Origin: Siphonodentalium dalli
Lineage: Eukaryota > Mollusca > Scaphopoda > Gadilida > Siphonodentaliidae
Length of the DNA: 64,000 bases
Reading direction: 5' to 3'
Assembly: GCA_032622095.1 (NCBI GenBank)
Contig: CP136066.1
Span: 148,891,559-148,955,558, forward strand
Shown here piece by piece: positions 1-11,290 of this stretch. How positions within the stretch are numbered: the stretch's first letter is position 1; each line of letters starts with the position of its first letter. The notes under the pieces were generated by a model. It saw only the letters and a program-made list of their open reading frames with translations. It did no database searches and was not told where the DNA came from. The translations under genes were made by a program, and so were the position numbers.

Positions 1-316
1 ACCTATAACACACATACTTATCGATTATATTACATTTTGTCCAGTTCATATATAATTATAATCTTTCTTCTACACGGCATATCAATAAAACACAATTCCT
101 ATTTGGTTAATATAAAGATAAATGCTTCCAAAAAATACATATGTTTCTGTTACCAGAGCTTGTACGTTACCACATGGTTCGAATTATTAACAGACCGACA
201 CAGGCTTGAATGGCAATAAGAAGGCAAACCATGGTTGACGTAAACCTGAGTTTCAAAAAGACGAGAATACGGACCAGTGCTGACCAATAATCCCAGCTTA
301 CTCGCCTCGAAGCTGG

Positions 317-705
317 TCAACACATGGCGATCACCGTGGTTTCGGCCTGGTCTAGACTATAGTTTACATGAAACCCTGGTCTAGACCAGGGACCAGAATT
401 CGGCCGATGGCATCCAGAACATATAATAATATATATTAAGTTACGTGATTTGCAGTCCATATCTGCATTGGGTTGAACTACTGTCCCATTTTGTAATATG
501 ATTTGAGTACCAGTAACTAGTTTTTGCATGTACCGCATCTGGGGTCTCTGCACGTCCGAATTACGTATGCTATTTTATTGCTGGTATCGAAACGGGCTCT
601 CGTTAGTATTTTCTTCAAATTTGGTGGTTGTCGCTTACTTTGAAGTATATTATCCTCACTGACGAGATTTTTCATTTTAGGACTCTTGTGTAGTATTGGT
701 AGCAT
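317..705 (-). mobile_element. Penelope-like element fragment, linker to start of GIY-YIG region, frameshifted
   Basis: Read on the minus strand, two overlapping frames give the segment that joins reverse transcriptase to the GIY-YIG endonuclease in Penelope-like elements. The first half (705 to 517) has KRQPPNLKKILTRARF followed by a Cys cluster (CRDPRCGTCKN). The second half (553 to 317) carries DCKSRNLIYIIICSGC, the usual entry into the GIY-YIG fold. The two halves overlap at 517-553 in different frames, so one indel separates them. The match stops after SGC, where a palindromic unrelated sequence begins, so the YIGET part is missing. This is a dead fragment. Family assignment rests on the motif order PPNL-(K)LL-RA, Cys cluster, then C-S-N-x-IY-x-I-x-C-x-x-C; I cannot tell which Penelope subgroup. 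Confidence 0.7.
374..391. repeat. 18-bp perfect palindrome
   Basis: CCCTGGTCTAGACCAGGG reads the same on both strands. A weaker outer inverted pairing (TGGTTTCGGCCTGG near 338 and the GAAACC near 369) surrounds it. It sits exactly where the Penelope-like similarity ends, so it may mark a breakpoint. Confidence 0.8.
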
Positions 706-1200
706 TGTTTTGCGGATTGAGTTACATTAGGGTGGCGTGGGTTGTGAGTTGTTACGGGTGGAATGAGATCAGACTAGGCTTGTCTCTCTTTATCTTTTCT
801 CAATTCTGATTTAGGTATTTTTAAAGCTTCGTCTTTTCCACTTTTTATTAGCTTGTCTGTGTAATGTTGGTAAGAAAGAGTGAAGTTCTTGTAACCGAAC
901 ATCTCGAATATCAGTATCATCGACAGTTGTTCAGATACGTCTGGCCAGGCAATACGGTATACTTCTCTTCGTGTGGGAAGGATGACATGAATAAAAATCC
1001 AAGTATTTATGAGTATCTGTACTTTTATAAAATATATATTAAAGTGGAATTGCTTGGTGACTACATTCAAAGCAAGATGGCTCGGAAAATGGTATATTTT
1101 ATATGAGAACTGTCAAAATTACGGAATAATTCCCTTATAAACCATAGAAATCACTCAGGTGACCAACCGGACCACGGAAAATGATATATATCGATATTAA

Positions 1201-1670
1201 AGGCACGTGCGGCCTTAATTGTCGAAAATATTCATATTTGTTCCAAACACCGTAAACAGAAAAACATTAAAACGCATACAGTACCGTTCATATATACCAT
1301 GACCATCGCGTAAACAGCATGTTATCATAAATACATACTATATTTTACCTAAGCAAGAGCCTGATTGTGTTACAGAAGACAGCACAATGCTACTGGCTAA
1401 TCACACACAAATGTCATAAACGCTCTTTATTAGTTCCATATCAGGTATTCACCAACATCATAATATAAACACACACCAGAAAAGTAACCTTTTATGCCTT
1501 TGTTTACATAACAATGGTCAAACAAATGACCATAACATACTGTTTATGCGATACTCTTATTTGTATACGGACAAAGTCTATCTACATTTTGATGTTCTTT
1601 CTGTTTGTGGTGGTTTTTGACGGGTGGAGATATTTTCACAGGATACCCACCGCCAAGGCCAACAGTGTCT
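1201..1670 (+). mobile_element. MITE copy 1, TTAA target site
   Basis: Bounded by TTAA at 1197-1200 and 1671-1674. The left end starts AGGCACGTGCGGCCTT; the right end, read inward on the other strand, is AGACACTGTTGGCCTTGG, so the ends form terminal inverted repeats around a GGCCTT core. The element is 470 bp, has no coding capacity, and aligns over its length with 1882-2376 and, inverted, with 16119-16612. TTAA target sites and short inverted ends are typical of piggyBac-related non-autonomous elements; the superfamily is inferred. Confidence 0.85.
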
Positions 1671-1881
1671 TTAATGTCTTGATATTTTGTAAAGGAGTGC
1701 CATCAAAATTACGGGATAATTCCATTACAAACTTCAGAAATCACTCAGGTGCCCAACCTCACCTCGGAAAATGGAACGCTGCCAAAATAACAGAAAATTC
1801 CCCTACAAACTTCAGAAATCACGCAGGTGTCAACCTCACCTTTGAAATGGTTTATTTATCTGTCAAATACTTGATATTTAA

Positions 1882-2376
1882 AGGCACGGTTGCCTTAATT
1901 GTCGAAAATATTCAGATTTGTTCCAAACACCGTAAACAACAAAACATTCAAACGCATAGTTTCGTTCATATATACCATGATCATCGCGTAAACATCATGT
2001 TATCATAAAGACCTACTATAGTTTACCTAAGCTAGAGCCTGATTGTGTTACAGAAGACAGCACAATGCTAAGTACTGGCTAATCACACACAAATGGCATA
2101 AACGCTCTTTATTAGTTCCATATCAGGAATTCACCAACAAAGAACGCTCTTCATGTTTACCATCATATTATAAACAAACATCAGAAAAGTAACTTTTTAT
2201 GCGTCTGTTTACATAACAATGGTCAAATATATGACAATAACATACTGTTTATGCGATATTTCTTATTTGTATACGGACAAAGTCTGTCTACATTTTGATG
2301 TTCTTTCTGTTTGTGGCGGTTTTTGACGGGTGGAAATATTTTCACAGGATACCCACCGCCAAGGCCAACCGTACCT
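1882..2376 (+). mobile_element. MITE copy 2, TTAA target site
   Basis: Bounded by TTAA at 1878-1881 and 2377-2380, 495 bp. The left end is AGGCACGGTTGCCTTAATTG and the right end, read inward, AGGTACGGTTGGCCTTGG. It lies in the same satellite array as copy 1 but at a different position of the repeat unit, so the two look like separate insertions and not one duplicated block. It carries a second CTCTTT/TTCATG segment that copy 1 has partly lost. Confidence 0.87.
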
Positions 2377-3063
2377 TTAAGTAAAGGAACACGTCGACAA
2401 AATTACGGGATAATTCCATTACAAACTGCAGAAATCACTCAGGTGCCCAACCTCACCTCGGAAAATGGTAATTTATCTATTAAAATCTTGATGTTTTGTA
2501 AAGGAATGCTACAAAATAACGGAAAAATTCCTTTACAAACTTCAGAAATCACTCAGGTGTACAACCTCACCTCGGGAAATGGTTTCTTTATATATTAAAG
2601 TCTTGATATTTTGTAAAGGAGTGCTATTAATATCACAGAATAACGCCCTTGTAAACTTCAGCAACGCTCAGGTGCCCAACCTCACCTTGGAAAATGGTAA
2701 ATCTATCTATTAAAATCTTGATGTTTTGTAAAGGAATGCTACAAAATAACGGAAAAATTCCTTTACAAACTTCAGAAATCACTCAGGTGTACAACCTCAC
2801 CTCGGGAAATGGTTTCTTTATATATTAAAGTCTTGATGTTTGTAAAGGAACGCTATTAATATCACGGGATAATTTCTTTATAATCTTCATAAATCAATCA
2901 AGTGCCCAACCTCACCTTGGAAAATTGTTTATTTATATATTAAAGACTGAACAATTCCTCTATAAACATCGGAAATGACTCAGGTGTCCAACATCACCTC
3001 GGAAAATGGCATATGTCTCTATTAAAGTATTGATGCTTTGTACCGCTATCAAATTAAATGGAA

Positions 3064-3425
3064 CTAGTAGGGTTGCCCCGGCGTAGGCCTGGCTAAAACG
3101 TAAATTAGGGCCGATAAGATCGGCCCATGGCACTGAAAGGGTTAAACCACACAGATATACTCATCCTATCGTGGATATGATTAATATGTACAAGTTTCGT
3201 GGAAATGGGCGACAAAAAATGTCATCGATTGTGATGACCATCCACTTGTTTCTGTACTTGAAACCAACAACGTCACTTTGGAACATTTTAACCTGCACCA
3301 TTATCTGCCTCGTAAAAAGTTACAACTGTTAAACCCCTGTGTAGCCATCTGGATGGTCCCCCGTTAATTTCCATAGAAAACAAGACAGACATACAGACAT
3401 TCGCAAATATAGATATAGATATATG
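3064..3425 (+). mobile_element. Short interspersed element with ACTAG(C/T)AGGGTT start and ACAGAC-rich 3' end
   Basis: It begins ACTAGTAGGGTTGCCCCGGC and ends in an ACAGACATACAGACATTCGC stretch followed by GATATAGATATA. The same start and the same kind of end bracket the segments at 31,564-32,690, 47,901-48,350 and (inverted) 55,776-59,057. Internally it carries the phrase about an ATGGGCGACAAAAAATG and CGTCACTTTGGAA that is tandemly repeated in the large copy at 55.8-58 kb. No coding region. The first 80 bases contain GGGCCGATAAGATCGGCCC and CACTGAAAGGGTTAA (3131-3145), an end-like match to the MITE at 6202-6349, so a second element may be nested here. Confidence 0.5.
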
Positions 3426-3523
3426 AAATCCCCAACGGAAACGCTTTCCGCTAAAGGAATGTTAGTTGCTGCTGTTGGTCGCTGGACTACACTGGTGACA
3501 AGTCACATACACAATATGTACTC

Positions 3524-4965
3524 TATTAGATTAGATTAGATTTATTTTGATAGTTCAGGTTATACATGTGTACATGAATACATATAATGGGTATGTTTAC
3601 AAGTTGAATCAATATAATACACAACAGTATATACATATTATAATTATAATAGTGTATATTAAATATAAATATGTTACTATGTTGGGTTCTGATGAGACAG
3701 TTAGAGTTCAGACTGTGTAAATAATTGATATATACCGTAAGAGGATATATTAATTTTCTCAAGAATTAATTCATTTTATTTTATAGAGGTTGCCGTCAGA
3801 ATATAAGGTAAATTATGTGGCAGAAATCTGTATAAAAATAGAAATACTCATGTGACCTGAGACCATCAGGGATAACGCAAAAAGTTCTCTAAATGAGAAC
3901 TTAATTCCATTGCGGTCCCTGGTGGCTTTCGGCACATGGGCAGTGAGTGAAGTTCGAAACTTCGGAGCACAATGTATAAAAGTATTAAAAATATAAATTA
4001 AATAAAAGCCATTTCAGAACGAGACTTATATGGAGAGGAAAAGCTAATAAAATAAGTCAATACGCAAGTAATGCAACTTCAACAGCCCTTCGCCACTTGC
4101 ATATACGCACCACTGCCATGTATGGCCGGCTTTGGACTGGTCTGTCCATGACCGAAAGATGGAAACCCGAAATACAGGCAGCAGTAACAATATATGCAAC
4201 TGGCCAAATACTGTCATCGTACATTACAATATAAGTTGAACTGCTGTATTGAGGAAATTCTAGTTAAAACTTAAAAGATGATAAAATAGATTGTTCCTAG
4301 TAAAAGGCAAATGGATTTTCTTCTCTTTTCATCAATTTCTCTAGTAGGTGTTGTTTAATGCAAAATTTCCAGTGTTTGAGATCAAAAGGGGTACGAGTAT
4401 GGTATACTTTATCTAGACCATTCCACAGTTTCGCTCCTGTATAATAGAAACTGTGGATGCCCTTGGATTTTACAGAGGGTAATGAGTATTTCAGGGTCAC
4501 TGATCGAGTTACATATGTACAATGAGTACTACCTAATACAAAATTATTATCTAGATATGCTGGAGCTTTCTTTTCCGAGATTTTTAGTACCATCAGTATT
4601 TTTCTGAAGTCTACCCTATCACTCACTGGAAGCCATTTAACATGTTTAAATTCATTATAACCAATATGAGTCATGCGATCTAGTTTCATGATAAATCTGA
4701 CAAGTCTGTTTTGAGATGCTTGAAGACGCTTTTTGGTTTTTACTGTCAGACTAGAGAACCAAAAACCACTTGAGTAGTCAAAATGACATTGAATAAGAGC
4801 ATTAATTAGAAGTTTTCTGCATTTTTCATTCAGATAGTTTGCTTTTCTGTACAAAAAATTCAGTTTTGCATTTACCTTACTTAGAACATGCTCTGCCACC
4901 ATTTCACCATTAAGTCTCTGATCGAGGAACACCCCCAGATATTTAACAGATTTAACACCTCAATA
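3524..4965 (-). mobile_element. 5'-truncated LINE (non-LTR retrotransposon) with 3' UTR and pentanucleotide tail
   Basis: The coding part (4965 to 4297) is the end of a LINE reverse transcriptase: VKYLGVFLDQRL is the conserved motif after the palm/thumb, followed by NAKLNFLYRKA and a C-terminal extension ending KREENPFAFY. The frame is open for about 220 codons; just upstream, near 4963, it shifts, and no catalytic FADD-type box is present, so the copy is truncated. Read on the minus strand, about 770 bases of non-coding DNA follow the stop and end at 3524-3545 in an AATAAATCTAATCTAATC-type tail, which is the usual microsatellite end of such elements. I infer that coding part and tail belong to one insertion. 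Dead copy. Confidence 0.72.
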
Positions 4966-6201
4966 CCAGGTAGTGGAAACTAATATTGCTGTTACGTGTA
5001 CATTTGGTATATTGGGATTATAGACAGTAGTCCACAACTGTTTATGACTAGTGCACTAAGCTGATGGTATATAGTCTATATATTGTCATGAATTAAATCA
5101 GCTTCACATTGAAAACCATTGTTAAGACATATTTAAACAAGAGACAAAATGTTTGGTGAATAATGGTTTTTAGTTCTCGTTATTATTCATCACTTATTTG
5201 CACTTATAACCGGTGCGTATAGACTGTCATATATATATATAGGCACACCTGTTGGTCTTGCGTCAAGTTAATTACATGGATATTTGTGTCGTAGTATCAA
5301 GAAACTGACAACTGCACTATCAGATACAGTATCCGACTTGACACAACCATCACGATAAAGGTACCATTAGTATACGTTTTCAATACAAGGAAGTGTTTAT
5401 AGCGTGCACGCAGTGAACCCATTACTATGTTTGGTGACCAGAAAACGACTTTCAAAAACGGAAATTTCAATACGTTTTGACTGTTTGTCAGCCAAGCAAA
5501 AAATACAATGATCCGTCACTTATAAAGAGCGTCCACACTTATGTCGTCCAAACGCCGTGGGTAAAATAAAGATCATTGTTGTGGTAATTTCCTAGGTATG
5601 GTTGTGTGGATTCCCGCATTGCTTGTGACATGCAAATGGGGGTTAATTAAATTTTTTATTTTGCATGGTGAATTGAAAATTGGTGTCAAATCGGAACGAG
5701 GATCTTTAATAATAACTAAAAATAAATTATTGCACCATAAGCTATGCAGTGTCGAATATACATAGTTTCTTCGTTAGTGACTGAAAACTAGTTTTGATAA
5801 TCACTATTGACGAAATTAGTATGCCCAAGTATTTGTTGAACTATGATTTAAAATTAAAAATAAATTCAAATCATCATACATTCCCATTGTAATTTATCAC
5901 CACTATTCTGGTGAAATGACATGAGCTCCATATTCCGATAGAGAAAATCACTATAACCGAGTATTAATTTTACCAGAAAACAAAGCACGGATAATTTCAT
6001 AAATCTAGAAACGCTTTTTATTTGTACTATGGATATATTTATTTGCGAATTATAAATGAATTTGATGAAATATATATTTCATGCTGTAATTAGACAATTA
6101 GACCCCCAGTATTAGTTAAGTATGATTTTTCATTCATGGACAACACAATTACTAAAAATTCAGTGTGTACATTAAGTTTTATAAATCTTGTAGCGTTTTA
6201 A

Positions 6202-6349
6202 CCCTTTCAGTGCCAAGTCCGATATTTGTATCAACCCATATTTCCCCGATCATTTTTCAAATTTATTGATTATAATAATGTGATACATTGATGGAAAGAG
6301 CTCTTAGACATATGGGTTGATACAAAAATCGGACTTGTCACTGAAAGGG
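6202..6349. mobile_element. 148-bp hairpin MITE, TTAA target site (piggyBac-like ends)
   Basis: The left end CCCTTTCAGTGCCAAGTCC continues for about 40 bases and is mirrored by the right end, which read inward gives CCCTTTCAGTGACAAGTCC. The element is flanked by TTAA at 6198-6201 and 6350-6353. Ends that start CCCTTT with a TTAA duplication match piggyBac-type transposons. Only about 65 bases separate the arms, so there is no room for a gene. Confidence 0.85.
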
Positions 6350-6784
6350 TTAAGGGCAACCACGTATGCTGAAATCAGCTCACAAATCCCGGCCTGGCAT
6401 ATTGTTCAGAAAACGATTTGTGGTGACATTCCGGTCTTATGTCAGAATGGTTATAGATATATTTATTTGTTTGACCATACATCAATGGTTGAAAGAAAGC
6501 ATGTTTACTTACGATATATATAATATACAAGGTATTGCGAGACGAATAAAAGACAGGATCAATTCAATAATGCATTATTCCAGATGTAACCGATCATGGG
6601 CAGGGTAGACCATACACTGTCCGTAAGTCGGTAACATAGAATTTAACAAGAGCATCGCTAAGGCATGGCAAAATACGCCCTTTAGCTATTTAGAATGTAC
6701 TACCGCAAAATAAAATAATTTGAGCTTTCAAAGAATAACTGATATAAGTTTAATTTCAAATGCCAATATTTGCTCAAATTATAA

Positions 6785-7260
6785 GTAAAATGCCCGTAAC
6801 TCATGTGAAAATAATTCGACAGAACCTATATTCGAACTGGCCTATAGTTTCACCTGGAAATACACATACCAGCTTTGGTTCAGATAAAATAATCCAAACT
6901 GGAGTGATCGGTACCGAAATATTATGAAATCGGTAAAAAAAAGATAAAAAAAGGCCGTAACTCATGTAAAACATAATTGGACGGAACCCATATTCGAAAT
7001 TGGCCTGTATATTTAGCTGCGAAATGCAAATACAAACTTTGGTTCAGATCAAATAATCCAAAGTGGAGTTATCGGTCGGAAACCAAAAATTTTAACAGAC
7101 TGTCGAAAAAGGGCCGCAACTCTTGTAAAAATAATTGGACGGTACCCATATTCGAATTGTCCTGTGTTTTTAGCTGGTAAATACACATACCAGCTTTGGT
7201 TCCGATCAAATAATCCAAACAAAAGTTATCAATCGGATTACAGAGTAAGATTTTTTTTTC
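6785..7260. repeat. Three diverged tandem units of about 160 bp
   Basis: CCGTAACTCATGT / CCGCAACTCTTGT start points at about 6793, 6955 and 7113, each followed by a phrase like CCCATATTCGAATTGGCCTG and CAGCTTTGGTTC.GATCAAATAATCC. The GGCC(A/G)TAACTC phrase is the same one seen at 59,930 and 61,650. Frames such as 6977-7180 are inside the repeat and are not taken as genes. Confidence 0.75.
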
Positions 7261-7874
7261 AAGAGGGCGTCTAAAAACGGGAAAAATAAGCTTAAATATA
7301 CATAACTTCACTATTTATTGTCGGATTTCAGTTATCAAAGTACTAAAATGCTATGAAATTTTCAAGAAATTAAGAATATGATAGTAAATTAACAAAACAA
7401 TGCAATGAACTGGCACCGAGTAAGAAGCCATTATATAATATCCACACTGGCCACGAGCAGTACACAAAGAAACATTACTGCCAGCTCAATAGTTCCACCT
7501 GTCTTGGTATTTACTGAGGTTGGGTTTTCTGAGGGATTGGTGCGTGACGGTTATTTCCTTTATGTGCGAAAAATTTATAACAGCCAGACCGAAAATAAAA
7601 ACTGGAAAAGTTGTGTGACCTATAAAGTATTTTCCAGAACACATGAAGCCCGTATATCAATAGTTTGTGTATTTGTCAACCTATCCAATACCTCCTTGCA
7701 ACACAGACATAATTCGGAATTCGATTGAGCCATGTCCGTTTCAGAACGAATTCGTAAGTGTGACTGGTTTGTTGCGTCAATATATCTGTTCTCAAATGGC
7801 AATATATACACATAGAACACCCATTTTGTTATATACATTACATTACTGAGTGCGAACATGAATGGAAGACATAC

Positions 7875-8184
7875 CTTCAAAACTCCTGAATACACTTCGT
7901 GACGTCGAAATGGGTTCACTGACGCCGTCTGTCAAATAACACTCGTTTTTCTCCCCATCGTACGAGAACTCTCTGCACGAACCCTCACACAGCCCAGCAC
8001 ACTGAATCTCTGAGTGAGCCATCTCCACTCGTGTAGGGAATGGTGCACACCCGGCCGGTGACAAATCTTCAATAGCCATAAACTTTCTACAGTGTACAAT
8101 ACATATGGTTGCCATTACAACAGTGAACGTTGTCGCCAAATACATAACGCCGAAAGTGAAGGTGGTGCTGCTAGTCAAATTCAC
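7875..8184 (-). CDS. First exon of a secreted or membrane PAN/apple-domain protein
   Basis: ATG at 8184 opens a 103-codon exon. Residues about 11-31 are hydrophobic (FGVMYLATTFTVVMATICIV), a signal peptide or signal anchor. They are followed by a Cys-rich stretch with CAGLCEGSCREFSYDGEKN and then CYLTDG, the helix-plus-strand part of a PAN/apple fold, a module found in many small extracellular molluscan proteins that binds protein or carbohydrate ligands. The frame meets GTATGT at 7874-7869 right after GAAG, an excellent splice donor (phase 1), so I end the exon at 7875; the frame itself would run on to 7843. No further exon could be recognised at lower coordinates. No clear TATA box was found in 8185-8400. 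A broken paralogue lies at 13,440-13,707 on the same strand. Expression is unproven. Confidence 0.6.
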
Positions 8185-8399
8185 GCTTCTTCTCGTTCGT
8201 TAGTAAAGATCTGATAAATCTTGCCTGTCTGAAGACGCGTTAATAACTAAAAGCTCGCGACACAACGTGTGGCGTGCTGTCCGATAGCCCATCCCTTTCA
8301 AACTTATGAGATGGGTGGGTAAATTGCCGCGCGGATTTGTGTATAAGTAATCGATGAATGGCTCAGGACGACCGGGATAGTCATCGGGTTGTCATAACA

Positions 8400-11130
8400 C
8401 GATTCTAAAACGTTTCCCAACAACATCGGTGCACAATGAGTGCCATGAGTGGAAGTATGAAGCCCATTCACCATGGTCCCGTAGAAAAACCAAATCAGTC
8501 CGTTATAAAATATGGGGTTTGACCACTGTTGGATACCCGTTGAGGTTTGTACTTTTCAAGATGTCCAAGCCCAGTGGTCAGGATAGACGGTAGGTGTATA
8601 TATTGTCTTCAGGCATCAATCAGCGACTTCTTTCGGAGATAAACCTTTGAACAGTTATGTAGAAATGGGTACCCAACACTTAACGAACACACGCTTCGCA
8701 TGACAGGCATGTGAAATGTTGCATTTGGCGTGTCAAGTCGTAATCAAATTTCGAAATTTTCTCGAGGCGGCGTAATTTTACTTAATTGTTTGGCCCTAAC
8801 TGATCCGCAATTTATTTATTGTCATGGGTAGATTAGGTTACCACACATCTTCGAAGCAATGGATGGTGAGAATAAACATTCCATATTTCAATATTGTGTG
8901 ATTTTGAATATTACGTTTCAATTTGAAGCAAATTTGAATAATGTTGAACACGTTCCATTGATATAGATATCTTAGGAACAAGATATCTTCATTTCCAACC
9001 GAATAGTTCTGATGGCACTCCCAATTGTTCGAGTGAAACAAACCCATTACGGGCTTGATTGAAGCCTGCAGCGGGGTTTACTGCATGGCGCCCGCCACTG
9101 GGTTTACTTAATAGTAGTAAGGTGAGTTTGGAAAGACTTGATAATTCGGGTTACTGGATTGATTTTCGGGGAGCTTACTTTTAAAACACGACAACAGATG
9201 ATTATGTTAGACAACTAGCGTCATACATGTAACCAATATTTGGATTAGTGCATACATCGATGGATGAAGGTCGAATTAACCTTGAAATAAGGAATGCGCT
9301 CAACTAAGATTAAGTTTTTTCTAAATAATGGTTATCTAGATTATCCATGCATGGACTTCTGACACAGCCTACTTAATTGTTTCCTCATATATACGGGGAC
9401 CCTTTCCTAACACTACTTAATGCACCACTTGAAACTAAATAAAACCTTGCTTCGTGTAAAAGAATCGTGTTTTACTGTCGCCCGCAGCGGCGTTTACTTA
9501 CCCGCAGCAGTGATTACAGGACGACCGGAATGTATACACATAATTCAAACCGATGACACGTGGCAACTGATTGGTGTCTACAGCTCAAATGTCCAATGCC
9601 GCGCTGTTTTAACCCTAACCTAAATATACAGATTTGTTATCGAACGTTCTCATGTCCTATACTTCGAATACTTTAACCGATGTATATTGTATTATTTTCC
9701 TGGAACAGCGCTTGATGTAGACACGCCGAAAAAAAAAACGCGTATGCCAGGCCTGATACTATATTGTCCGTAAATATCACCGAGTATCGCGAATCATATA
9801 TCGTGGTGTAATCGCGGTATACTAGTACGCGCGGTTTTGAAGCAGTAACCTCACAGCTGTGTTAGTTGTTACCGGGGTGACCCCACGTTATATGTGGTAT
9901 AAAGGATGGCTGTAGTATAATGTTAGTGTTAATGCGATATTATCCACAAAACAAACTTTTGTGAGCGATAAGCAAAAACTCTCAACACCGTGGCGATTTG
10001 TTTTCTGAAAGTGATTCACGGTGATCCATTCAAACTGAACTTTTGAGTGGCATGGACACCGTACTTACGATAATATTGTTGTTGCGTACTCACGTATACA
10101 GTATATATTTTATAATCTGGTCATCGCTGCTGACTACTAGAGTTGGTTAATTTCACAGATTGCTGCTTTCAGAAGGACTCGCTACATGTACATTCATGAC
10201 TGAACTACACCACTAGTGTCCCTTTGAGTCAACTCAGCTACACCGCACCCACCTTGGGGAAGTTACCGAAATTCTACACATCTTCAAAGCTGATGATAAA
10301 CATTCTTTATGCTAACTCTTAGTGCCACACTAAATCATCTGAGGCACAAACCCATGAAAATCCCTGGGTCATGTTACACATATCTACCAATTTCCACAAG
10401 CTCTTTATTGATCAGCTATCTTTGTTAATATAATGTATTAGCCTCCTTTTAAGTCATCTGGGATCAAAGGCATATATCGCATGATATTCCCCTGGTCAAT
10501 TTAAACCTGTGTAACAATTTTAAGCTCCATGGGTCCAAATAAATCGTGCGTGTCCATTTAATCCATCTGACGTCAACGTCACATATGAAACCCCGTGTAA
10601 TTTTACCCCCGTGGATCCATTTTAGCTCCGATAGTCCAACCGTTTGGTTGGACAAACGAACACAGAAACACAAACTAGTTTTATTATAGTGCAGGTAGAC
10701 AGCTTAACTATATAAAGTGGTAGATATATCATCGGCCTAAAATACATAGCTATTGGGATCGTTGTCTTCACATAATGGCATACTAACAATAGAGAGCATT
10801 TGCTTTACATCCGCATGGGAATTTGAAAGCATAAATTTGTACATACCACTTAATATGTCTATTATTTCTAGAAGATTGCGCATTTCACGACATATTACGA
10901 TCCGCATAATATGCATATGAATTGAATATGCCGTTGATAGATTCACTGCGTGACACAATGAGCATATGTATCGCTTCGAATAGAAGAAGTTATGATCATA
11001 TCTTATAAATATGGACTTCGCAATCGACCAACCCGATCATGTCTCTACGTATATATACCGATATATATGCACGACCAGATGTCCAGATCGATATCGAATG
11101 GAATATGTATATGGTCAGATACACGACCTC
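8400..11130. other. Non-coding stretch, no recognisable gene
   Basis: AT-rich DNA with only short frames. A loose set of phrases of the type CATCTG(A/G)G.(T/C)CAAA and CCC(T/G)GGTCA between 10,320 and 10,640 looks like a very degenerate repeat. I see no transposon ends, RNA gene or conserved protein motif. Confidence 0.5.
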
Positions 11131-11139
11131 ATGCAAAGT

Positions 11140-11290
11140 CTAAAAGACGTTAAAAACGACGACTAATGGACATCCATATAACGTCGCATTACATTCTGAA
11201 ATTTACGTCGATGAAACGTCCACGGAATGTCTATTAACCGATGTCAACATGATATTTAGACGACGTTAATGCGACCGTCTAAGTGCGAGA
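11140..11290. repeat. ACGTC-rich degenerate repeat
   Basis: GACGTT, AACGACG, AACGTCGC, TACGTCGATG, AACGTCC and GACGACGTTAATG occur on both strands within 150 bases. The alternating ACGT cores could form short hairpins. No ends or target duplication could be fixed, so it is listed only as a local repeat. Confidence 0.45.

Larger units (their letters stand above)
1108..3050. repeat. Tandem satellite, unit about 115 bp, carrying two MITE insertions
   Basis: A diverged unit containing AAATCACTCAGGTGCCCAAC and TTGTAAAGGAATGCTA recurs with spacings of 113, 117, 113 and 116 bases between about 2430 and 2890. A two-unit block is repeated almost exactly at a 230-base offset (from 2481 and from 2711), showing a dimeric higher-order step. 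Units continue to the left of 1197, between 1675 and 1877, and to the right of 2381. The array was therefore there before the two TTAA elements entered it. Reading frames in this stretch (such as 1514-2008 and 2311-2598) cross repeat and MITE boundaries and are not genes. Confidence 0.85.

Noticed and set aside
774-1070. 98-codon minus-strand frame near the Penelope-like fragment
   Set aside because: The C-terminal half is Lys-rich and loosely protein-like, but no Penelope or other motif can be seen and a plus-strand frame covers the same bases.
1514-2008. 164-codon plus-strand frame
   Set aside because: Runs from inside one MITE through satellite DNA into another MITE; not a gene.
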